Below, piece after piece: positions 13,901 to 20,489 of a DNA stretch of 27,907 nucleotides. The stretch is from a virus. Under the pieces are notes generated by a model. It searched no databases, was not told where the DNA came from, and was given only the letters and a program-made list of their open reading frames with translations. A program made the translations under genes and the position numbers. Position 1 is the stretch's first letter. Each line of letters starts with the position of its first letter. The stretch covers positions 1 through 27,907 of the IMG/VR virus record IMGVR_UViG_3300022752_000306. One strand, 5' to 3'.

Positions 13901-16871
13901 TGATTGCGGCGAGTCTGGCTTGGAAGGCTGGGTTGCTAAATGCTTCTGATACAAAATCTTCAATAGACCGCGCACCGTACGCCGTATCGATATGATCCTT
14001 GACGGTGTTATACAAATCAGATATCTGCTTGTATGCAGGGTGTGACTTGTTACCTAGTACCTTGGCAAATGCGGCGTGCGTTGCTTCGTGTAGCAACGAA
14101 TGAGGACTCATGTATTTGTCCGCATTTAGCCGGATAGTGTTGGTGGTGTAGTCGTACGAACCTGCGAGGGGTCGGCCTGCGGCGTTCTTCAGATCCTCAA
14201 CGAGTTCTACCTTGACACCTTTCATCAAAGGCATCAGCACCTTAGCGATTTGAGATGTTCTGCCCAGATGAGATTTACCCAAAAGATCTAATGCACCTTG
14301 CAGGTTCCCATTCTGAAGCGCCAGAACAACTGACGGGTGCATGGGTTGGTAGAAGAGCGCGAACTCGCGCTGCAATTCTTCGGGTGCAGGTTTAACAGGC
14401 CCACTGGGCAATCCGGCAAAGTCCATCGCACCGGGGCGTAGCCCCAACATCTTGGGCGACTTATAGATACCGTGTTCGGCAAGCGGTCTTAATTTTGGAG
14501 CAGTTGCTTTCGGTCCAGCGGGGCCAGTGCGTTTGGCATCGGTCTTTGGCTCTTCCTTCTTTGGCTCTTCCTTCTTTGGCTCTTCCTTCTTCGGGGCTTC
14601 CTTCTTCGGGGCTTCCTTCTTTAGTGTGTCCCCAGCAGCCTCTTTTCGCATTCCAGCTTCACCAGCAGGTTGTGCACCAGCACCCACTCCATCTCGTTTA
14701 GGTGCTCCAGACTTTTCGGTATCTCCACTGGGCTTGGTTGACTCACCACTTGGAGTGCCAGCTCTACCTGCTTGTTTGTCAGTTTGTTTAGGTTCATCTT
14801 TCTTACCCTCTGGCTTGGGTTTTGGTTTGGGGGCGGGTGTAATGACCCCACCTTTTGGACCGAACAGTTCCCCTTGTTTCGCAAGCGCATTAAAGGCTTG
14901 CATAGCCACACGTTCAATAGCTTGTTTGGTACTCGTCGCTAAGTTAGGGTTTGAACGCACATCCACCAGTACATCACGCACCTGCGTTTGCTGGTCAGGC
15001 ACCGACATATCTTTATTGATAAGACGTTTGTAATACCCTGATTGTTTGGAGAGTCCTGTCTTATCTAACAAGTCACCAGTCAATACAGGCGACGGTGCAG
15101 CTTCTACTTCTTCGACAGCTTCGGGTGCAGGTGTAGCGGCTACGCCTTTTGGTTTGCCCATCCCCGGAAAGCCCATCTGCTCAGGCACACGGGTTTCTTT
15201 CTTTTCTGGGATACCTTCTTCTAGTGTTTTTAATTCCGACGGAGCAGACGGTTCTACTTCGGGTGTAGCAGGGGTCGCTAAACGAATATCATAGACGCGT
15301 TTGATTAAAGCTCGTTCGGCATCCGTTAGATTTGTATTAGTGATACCGTTAGCCGCAAGCTGCCGATTAAATTCGCGGGGAATATTTTTTGTATCGGACT
15401 CAATGATAGGCAATAAGATTGCCATCCGAGTTTGTTCAGTGGTCTTGTTCTGGGTATCTTGTAGGCGTGCGTTGACACTTTCCAGATCAGATTCAAACCT
15501 AAGTCTAACTTTTTCTGCTTCCGCACGGGCTGCTTCTTCAGATTTCTTACGTGCTTCTTGTACACGTTCTATTTCTTTTTTGTTTTGAGAACCCGCGTAT
15601 AGCTCAATAATCTGCTGGTTAAGTGTGCGCCCGCCCGTCAGGGGTAGTTCTTTGGTTTCGGTATCGCGGTCAGGTCGGACTTCGGGTGCAGATACATTCA
15701 AATCTGCTAGTAGACTACGCACCCTATCAAAGTCTTTTTGTTCAACCCGCAAGTCCCCCGTTTCGGGATCAGTTGTGGCGTTAAATTGTTGTTGAATAAA
15801 TCCGCGTACTACTTCTTGTTCGCTATCTGGAACTCCACGAAGTGATATTGGTCTGGTCTCGTCAGCCGGTATCGGTGCTGGTGGACCCTCGCGTTTGGCA
15901 ACTTCATCCCGCGCTTGTGTCAATTCAGCCGGAAACAACTCACCCTGTGGGGCTTCAGCAGTTGGGGGTTGTATGGTAGACGGTAGTGCTGGGGTCGGTG
16001 GTGGTTGTTTAGCAGGGGGTTGTTCAGCAGGGGGCTTTTCACCGAATCGCGCTTGTCTGGCTTTACGCCCGACGGTCATATCAAGAATCAAACTTGCAAG
16101 CGCACCGACTCCTGCACCATAGGCACCTTCTTCTCCGGCACCCTCAACAATTGGTTGGTTAGGATCGTAAACACCTTTAGCAATAAGATTCTGAGAGATC
16201 TTCTGGGCAGCTTCTGTCGCACCCTCAATGCCACCACGTGCAAGTGCCGTAGTGATAATGCTCTTAAATCCGGGTAAGTTAGGTGCAAGTAAGTCAAGCA
16301 AACCAGTCGGAGCACCGAGCATGGTGGCAGTACGTCTTTCTTCTGCGGTAGCACCTTTGGCTTCTGCGGCTTCTCGTGCTTCACCTGCACCTGCTGCTAC
16401 ACCCAAACCAGCCGCAGCCCCCCGACCCAGTAGGCCGAATGGTCCCATAAGAAAGAACGGTAATGTGGAACCAAGCCCCTCACTAAGTCTGCGCCCAACA
16501 CTTTCTTCGTAACCTTCTCTAGCTTCAAAAGGTTTTTTGGCAATCCCTGCAATTTCTTTGATCTTCTCCCGTGCAGCCTTTTCGGTTTCTTCGGGAAGCG
16601 CGGCAGCGATACCAGTTCCTGCGGTCTCAGCAAGACCAATCGCACCGGGGATAACACCTTTGAAAAATTCTTTTACGTTACCGCCAAACGTTGTTTCTGG
16701 CGGTTCGGGCGGTTGGGCGCGTAGCTCTGCTCTGCGTCGGGTTAACTCTTCAATCTTTTGATTTTGCTCGTATCGCTTAGCCGCAAAGATAAGATCTTGG
16801 TCCGTTGCACCTTCTGGTCCTTGTATTCTGTAGGTTACACCTTCGGGTGTCGTGACACGATACGTCGGCAT
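10923..16871 (-). CDS. Giant internal virion (ejection) protein with HEATH metallopeptidase motif
   Basis: A 1982-residue protein, the last of the leftward virion operon. The N-terminus (1-35, MPTYRVTTPEGVTYRI then EGATDQDLI) is a short module common at the start of large phage proteins. Hydrophobic Gly/Ala-rich segments lie at about 72-92 and 131-163. Residues ~285-880 are low-complexity Pro/Lys/Glu/Ala linkers with charged coiled-coil stretches and five KKEAP/KKEEP repeats. H928-E929-A-T-H932 followed by E971/E976 (SIEDFVSEAF) is a gluzincin-type zinc-peptidase signature. The C-terminal 900 residues contain helical and hydrophobic segments (~1460-1500, ~1705-1735) and end in an acidic tail. 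By size, layout and position it is probably ejected with the genome, like T7 gp16, and may cleave a host or virion protein. AAGGAA lies upstream of the ATG. Confidence 0.8.
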   Translation of the reverse strand: MPTYRVTTPEGVTYRIQGPEGATDQDLIFAAKRYEQNQKIEELTRRRAELRAQPPEPPETTFGGNVKEFFKGVIPGAIGLAETAGTGIAAALPEETEKAAREKIKEIAGIAKKPFEAREGYEESVGRRLSEGLGSTLPFFLMGPFGLLGRGAAAGLGVAAGAGEAREAAEAKGATAEERRTATMLGAPTGLLDLLAPNLPGFKSIITTALARGGIEGATEAAQKISQNLIAKGVYDPNQPIVEGAGEEGAYGAGVGALASLILDMTVGRKARQARFGEKPPAEQPPAKQPPPTPALPSTIQPPTAEAPQGELFPAELTQARDEVAKREGPPAPIPADETRPISLRGVPDSEQEVVRGFIQQQFNATTDPETGDLRVEQKDFDRVRSLLADLNVSAPEVRPDRDTETKELPLTGGRTLNQQIIELYAGSQNKKEIERVQEARKKSEEAARAEAEKVRLRFESDLESVNARLQDTQNKTTEQTRMAILLPIIESDTKNIPREFNRQLAANGITNTNLTDAERALIKRVYDIRLATPATPEVEPSAPSELKTLEEGIPEKKETRVPEQMGFPGMGKPKGVAATPAPEAVEEVEAAPSPVLTGDLLDKTGLSKQSGYYKRLINKDMSVPDQQTQVRDVLVDVRSNPNLATSTKQAIERVAMQAFNALAKQGELFGPKGGVITPAPKPKPKPEGKKDEPKQTDKQAGRAGTPSGESTKPSGDTEKSGAPKRDGVGAGAQPAGEAGMRKEAAGDTLKKEAPKKEAPKKEEPKKEEPKKEEPKTDAKRTGPAGPKATAPKLRPLAEHGIYKSPKMLGLRPGAMDFAGLPSGPVKPAPEELQREFALFYQPMHPSVVLALQNGNLQGALDLLGKSHLGRTSQIAKVLMPLMKGVKVELVEDLKNAAGRPLAGSYDYTTNTIRLNADKYMSPHSLLHEATHAAFAKVLGNKSHPAYKQISDLYNTVKDHIDTAYGARSIEDFVSEAFSNPAFQARLAAINTRGEKISAWKRFSNSVTNYLRTLIGLDTKGLNSALDTVDRSLLDLLAPDAQSRGTGVLYQASMLGSAKDVFKLIDDKILSTPAINNQWASSVYELIRNKIPGLSNKVLLRSLPLNALTSVAVQDIPMAGELDTLEKQWSGAIDRRRREADATMVRIQRWLKPDKNKETVLNNVVTTSTLEEVDPSKDRSDYDGQTSKSGAKKVDIWDRLQPQWRSLGEEGQAIYKQMRDTYANYQEDLMGLLFNRIDAAGISKEESKSLKTEIYKRLAVKGKIEPYFPLTRSGGYWLSYIGKGPDGNVEKFVEAFPTSVERELAVKQLEQNSDVQKGSIEKFAQLSQKTYKNAPPTSFVNNVLRILEANKVAPETTDEIMRAFLATLPETSFAQSFRTRKGTLGFNPNAAQAFYGKSISMAHQLANLEYSAKMYKLRDEMETFVKTKNNTDTANSLLTELNNHIRTLVSPSISPLSKTLTSGAFFWTLGGNVSSVIVNSSHVPLVVMPYLGGKYGYPEATKAVGEATRIFFGSGLKRSAQMSGTEVGKDGSKIQMRAGFSFDNYDFDAKNTPESIKELRELASLANEYGLLNRSMMQDLLESGKDETILDKINKYASFLFHHGERMNRQVTMLASYKLALDKMRGKDGTTTPEQRQDAARQAIEETELLNGGASAGSAPLLAKNSLGKVMFMYKRYGVSMYYMLFKTTRDMLAAEDPQVRAAAKRQIAGIYASSALLAGAQGVPMFGIAAVLYNMFKDDDEDDFETAARKYLGEGMFNGALNYITGTAISNRIGLTDLLMQSTGYKDQENIVLSFLQLVGGPVYGVGERMARGAKLISEGEVQRGLEQVSPAAIGNAMKAIRFATEGANTLRGDPIVGEIGLGSAFAQFFGFAPAEYTRQLEINASLKNIERSVIENRTKLLRRYYIATRNGDSEEVADILEKMSKLSEKHPGRAITADTIRTSMAQHMKTSAEMYAGITLDKGLRAELLASAAEFDGDED
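14547..14621 (-). repeat. 15-bp tandem repeat, five units coding KKEAP/KKEEP
   Basis: Five contiguous 15-base units inside the giant virion protein gene code two KKEAP followed by three KKEEP pentapeptides. The bases of successive units differ at one or two positions. It forms part of the low-complexity linker. The same 15-base period occurs in the much longer tract at 21075-22049. Confidence 0.85.
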
Positions 16872-16883
16872 AAGAGTTCCTTA

Positions 16884-18626
16884 CTATTCGCGCTCTACTT
16901 TATAACCACTTGCCCCACCGCCACCAATAGCAGCTCTACGCTCGTTTGCCTGTCTCCTAGCTGTTGTTATGGCAAGTTCAATATCGGTTTCTAACTTCTC
17001 TAGCTCTGCCCTCTTAGCCTTATCTTTATTAAAGGCTTCGGGGTTCATTGCTTTGAGTGACAGCATAGACTGTAATGCTTTTGCCTGTGCACTTCTGTTA
17101 ATGCTGTCTATGGTCTGATTTTCCACACGATCAACCTCGTTTAACAACCTTTGCCGTTGCATTTCAGAAGTCTGTTCTCTTGTGGCAGCGGCAATTGCTC
17201 TTTGAACTTCAGCGTTCATCGCTGCAACGCGTTCTCTTGACTGGTTGTCTAACACGCTATTGATTGCAGACATTTGAGACGAATAAGCACTAGTGCGAGA
17301 AGACAGGTCACTAGCCCCAGCTTGCATACCTACTTGACGTTGCTTGCTTGCGGCTTCCTGCCCCTTGAGCCCACCTTCGATACCAACTTTTGTCGCTTCA
17401 CGTTCTGCACCAATAATGCCCTCTCGTAACTTATATATGTCTTCACTGGCTTTTCTACGGGCCGCACGTTGAGCTTCTTCATAACCCATAGCGGATGTTG
17501 CACCTGCACCAAGTTCACCGTAAGCACGCCCACCACCACCAATCAAAAACTTCTTAAGGGCTTCTCTACGTTGTCTTTCAGGGTCGTACTGCTCTGCCAT
17601 ATCTTTTTCAAGTTCGGCAATTCTTTTATCTATAACCGCACGTTGCTCAGGTGTGTACTTAAGCATACCGGATATTCTTTTCTCTTCTGCTAACTGCCGT
17701 GCTACGGGGTCTACCGCTACATCGGCTTCTATAGCTTTTTGCACAGCAGGGTTCATCGCTGGCGCGGGCGGCATACCTGCCATTATTCCTTGCATAGCGG
17801 AAAGTTGGTTAGCCGCAGCGGGTGCAGGTGTAGCAGGTGCAGTCGGTGGTCCGGGGGGTCGTGCTGGTGGTCCGGGGGGTGGGGGTGGTGGTACTCGCCC
17901 TGCTTCTACACTGCCTGTCATACGGTCAGCCTTTTCGGCTGCATCGCTATCGGGAACAACAGGAGCTGGGGGTGGTTTAGGCGCGGGAGGTGCGGCAGGA
18001 GGCATCATTCCTCTAGCGGAAGCCATAGTCTGACCCCCACGCTCTGCGATTACTCGTTGCCTAACTGCATCAATTTGTTTCTCACGTTCGGCTGCTTGTT
18101 GCTCGCTAAGCTTTCTAGCATGTTCCATTAAACGCTTACGATACGCCTCATTACTTTCTCCGGGAAGCCTTTCGGGTCTTTTTTCTGGATCAGGCACTTG
18201 TGACCCTACACGTGGGTCATCTCCGGCAAAAGCAACAATCCCACCCGCAGCCATCGCTTGAGGTTGAGCAGCCGTTTGTGCACCGGGGGCGTTAGCAATT
18301 CCACCCATCAGGCGGTTAAGGTTCTGTTGACGTTCGTTTTGTTGTTGCTTTAACAAGTCTGCTCGCTGACTCACAAGCTCTTGCTTGGTCAAGTCCATCA
18401 CTTCTTTTTCGCGCTGCTCTGCGACAGTAGCAGGAGCTTCACCGTTTGCGGCTTGTTGCTGCGCCATCTTCAACTGCATATCCCTAGCAGCAGCTTCTTT
18501 TTCTGACTTGATTTTCTGTAATGCTAACAAGTCAATAAGCTCTTGCGATATAGCATATCGCTGCTGTAATGCTTGGGGGTTACCGCGATAGGCAGCTACG
18601 CGAGAAGCAACTTGTTGGTCAATCAT
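16884..18626 (-). CDS. Probable internal virion protein, coiled coil with Pro-rich hinge
   Basis: A 580-residue protein of unrecognised family. Residues 1-110 are helical and Gln/Ala-rich (MIDQQVASRVAAYRGNPQAL at the start). AAGGIVAFAG (126-135) is a hydrophobic Gly motif seen in several environmental phage virion proteins. A second charged helical part spans ~150-195, a Pro/Gly/Ala hinge ~207-290 with a PPPPPP run, then long helical coiled-coil segments (300-360, 385-560) up to a GGGGASGYK end. GGAGG lies 9 bases before the ATG and the start overlaps the previous stop as ATGA. Its neighbours and composition suggest an ejected or capsid-internal protein; there is no enzyme motif. Function is inference from context. 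Confidence 0.75.
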   Translation of the reverse strand: MIDQQVASRVAAYRGNPQALQQRYAISQELIDLLALQKIKSEKEAAARDMQLKMAQQQAANGEAPATVAEQREKEVMDLTKQELVSQRADLLKQQQNERQQNLNRLMGGIANAPGAQTAAQPQAMAAGGIVAFAGDDPRVGSQVPDPEKRPERLPGESNEAYRKRLMEHARKLSEQQAAEREKQIDAVRQRVIAERGGQTMASARGMMPPAAPPAPKPPPAPVVPDSDAAEKADRMTGSVEAGRVPPPPPPGPPARPPGPPTAPATPAPAAANQLSAMQGIMAGMPPAPAMNPAVQKAIEADVAVDPVARQLAEEKRISGMLKYTPEQRAVIDKRIAELEKDMAEQYDPERQRREALKKFLIGGGGRAYGELGAGATSAMGYEEAQRAARRKASEDIYKLREGIIGAEREATKVGIEGGLKGQEAASKQRQVGMQAGASDLSSRTSAYSSQMSAINSVLDNQSRERVAAMNAEVQRAIAAATREQTSEMQRQRLLNEVDRVENQTIDSINRSAQAKALQSMLSLKAMNPEAFNKDKAKRAELEKLETDIELAITTARRQANERRAAIGGGGASGYKVERE

Positions 18627-19411
18627 GGTTTAGCCCCTCCAAACAACCGATCATACAAGTCTAAAATACCACCCGATTTTTCCATAGCCTGAGACAACGC
18701 ACTAGGTTGTGAATAGGTATACGACTGAGTGGCTAGTGGAAGGTTTTGCAGTAGTGACTGTTGGAACTGTACCTTCTTAAACGGGTCATCCCGCTCAGCT
18801 TCAAACTGTCTGATGTCTGCTTCAACGCCTTGCTGTTCAATATCTCTCTGAACTGCACCCAAATCGGCTTGTTTTTGCAACCCACTAAGCCCATACGCAC
18901 GGTCTGCTCCAATAGCTTCTAGTGCTTTGTCATACGCGGTGGCGTAACCTTTACCCGTAATTCCCGCTAAGTTTTGCAATAAGTTACGCTGGTTTTCAGA
19001 CTCCATGATTGCTTGTCTTGACCCGCCGAAAGCACCGGTGCTTGTGAGTTTTGCTCTGTTTTGCAGGTTCTCAATCTGTGATTGCCTACGTGCCTCATCA
19101 ATCTGTGGCTGAAGTGCCTGCATGATGTAGGGATTCATGTATTGAGAAACCGCATTAGGATCGGTCATCGACACATTAGTAGGTATGGTCAATCCGGCTA
19201 GCCCCGAAAACGCTTGCTGCTGTAACTGAGATGGACCCGCCGTAAGTGGTCCGGTATAGGCTTGGTATCCTGTGTTAGCAAGTGCCTGACCCTTGCCCAA
19301 CAAGTCAGTGACATACGGACCTGCCCAATTTGAGAGTGAAGACTCTCTTCCAGTTTCTAACCCAGCACCTGTTTGTGCAGCAGTTCCAGTTACGCCAGTA
19401 GAAGTAGTCAT
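18623..19411 (-). CDS. Probable internal virion or ejection protein
   Basis: A 262-residue helical protein, Gln/Ala/Leu-rich. After a Thr/Gly-rich N-terminus comes GYQAYTGPLTAGPS, then QLQQQAFSGLAGL, then MNPYIMQALQPQIDEARRQS, GAFGGSRQAI and long helices to a C-terminus with SGGILDLYDRLFGG. This sequence type (YTGPL...AGPS...AF.GL, then a GAFGGSR turn) recurs in environmental podoviruses as a virion protein. It is packed between two other presumed internal virion genes, starting 7 bases after the upstream stop with only a weak GTGAG ribosome site. No enzymatic motif or signal peptide. Biochemical role unknown. Confidence 0.75.
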   Translation of the reverse strand: MTTSTGVTGTAAQTGAGLETGRESSLSNWAGPYVTDLLGKGQALANTGYQAYTGPLTAGPSQLQQQAFSGLAGLTIPTNVSMTDPNAVSQYMNPYIMQALQPQIDEARRQSQIENLQNRAKLTSTGAFGGSRQAIMESENQRNLLQNLAGITGKGYATAYDKALEAIGADRAYGLSGLQKQADLGAVQRDIEQQGVEADIRQFEAERDDPFKKVQFQQSLLQNLPLATQSYTYSQPSALSQAMEKSGGILDLYDRLFGGAKP

Positions 19412-19418
19412 ATTAGTC

Positions 19419-20486
19419 TCACGCGGGAAGATGTTTATCAGGATTAATTTGCTTGCCCTGTTTAGCTGTGCCAGTGCGAGCCCTACGGATGCGATCCATC
19501 ATGGAGTAAAGACGTTGTGCACCTGCCTCGGAGTTACCGTTACCTAAATGACTTACTACATCCGCAGGTATGACAAACTCGCCATGAGATAGTGCAGCAG
19601 GTTGGGTCCCATCAATACTTGTGGCTATTTTGTCAGCCATTCCGTCTGTACCACCTTTAAGATACCGCCCCTGCTTAAGCCCTGCAATACCTCCACTAGC
19701 TAGTGGGGTTTGGTTCATAAGGTTGTTGTAAAAAGTTTGTCTATCTACAGGTTGCGTTTCTGTCTCAGGGGTGGTGGGGGCAGGGATAGGGGTGGTTGGA
19801 ACTTGTGCTTGAGATAGTGTGTCAGCCTGAGTTGCCGCAGCAGTATTTGCAGCGGTTATTGCTTCGGTATCTGTTTTAGGTAGGTATTTAACGTCAGTAA
19901 AATATCTTCTACCGTATTCGCCGGGACGGCGCGGCTGCATACCCGCAGGGGTTTCGGCTACTGGAACTTGTTGACGCACTGCGGTGTACTCAGGAATCTT
20001 ACCTTGGTAGCCAACTTTCTGTGCGTTTTGACCTTGTATACCTTTATACAAACCGTAAAGACCGCCTGCCGCACCGGCTACCGCTCGCATATCGACATTG
20101 CCGTCTTTATCGGTAAACGCTTTCTTTAATGCTGAGGCAACACCTTGGCCTAACCTATCAAGAACACCCCCACCTGAAGGACTCCAAGCAAGCTCCCCTT
20201 TATAATAGTACTTACCGTCTGGCCCTATCGCGGTACCGTCTGAAAAATATTTCCAGCCATAAGCGGGGTCACCGGGGAGAGAAGCGTTAGGAATTTCGGT
20301 AACTTTTTCTGGTTCCGTCCAATCCCAACTAGCATAATCCCCCCAACTACCTACGTAATCACTACCTACACCATAGTCATAAAGATAGCTAGTGTCACGA
20401 CTATCTGAACTACCCCCAAGGTACTCATCAGAACCACTATAAGTTCCACCCCCAACGTCGTAGTCATCTACATATTCGTCACCCAT
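19419..20486 (-). CDS. Virion-associated protein with Tyr/Asp-rich N-terminus and conserved C-terminus
   Basis: A 355-residue protein. Residues 1-60 are unusually rich in Tyr, Asp, Ser and Gly (MGDEYVDDYDVGGG, TSYLYDYGVGSDYVG). A Gly-rich hydrophobic helix lies near 133-150 (RAVAGAAGGLYGLYKG), a Thr/Pro/Gln linker at ~205-250. The C-terminal part carries PLASGGIAGLKQGRYLKGG (261-279), then a GDGM-like turn, HGEFVIPADVVSHLGNG (301-317) and LYSMMDRIRRARTG. This C-terminal block (GEFV-PADVVSHLGNG...MMDR-R-ARTG) recurs in environmental podovirus virion proteins. Its start follows the upstream stop by 3 bases and uses GGTGAG. Function unknown; structural or ejected protein is the best guess. Confidence 0.78.
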   Translation of the reverse strand: MGDEYVDDYDVGGGTYSGSDEYLGGSSDSRDTSYLYDYGVGSDYVGSWGDYASWDWTEPEKVTEIPNASLPGDPAYGWKYFSDGTAIGPDGKYYYKGELAWSPSGGGVLDRLGQGVASALKKAFTDKDGNVDMRAVAGAAGGLYGLYKGIQGQNAQKVGYQGKIPEYTAVRQQVPVAETPAGMQPRRPGEYGRRYFTDVKYLPKTDTEAITAANTAAATQADTLSQAQVPTTPIPAPTTPETETQPVDRQTFYNNLMNQTPLASGGIAGLKQGRYLKGGTDGMADKIATSIDGTQPAALSHGEFVIPADVVSHLGNGNSEAGAQRLYSMMDRIRRARTGTAKQGKQINPDKHLPA

Positions 20487-20489
20487 ATC

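Noticed and set aside
14527-15033. + strand open frame with SSFFG repeats opposite the KKEEP array
   Set aside because: Shadow of the repeat and low-complexity linker of the giant virion gene, which has clear coding features on the other strand.
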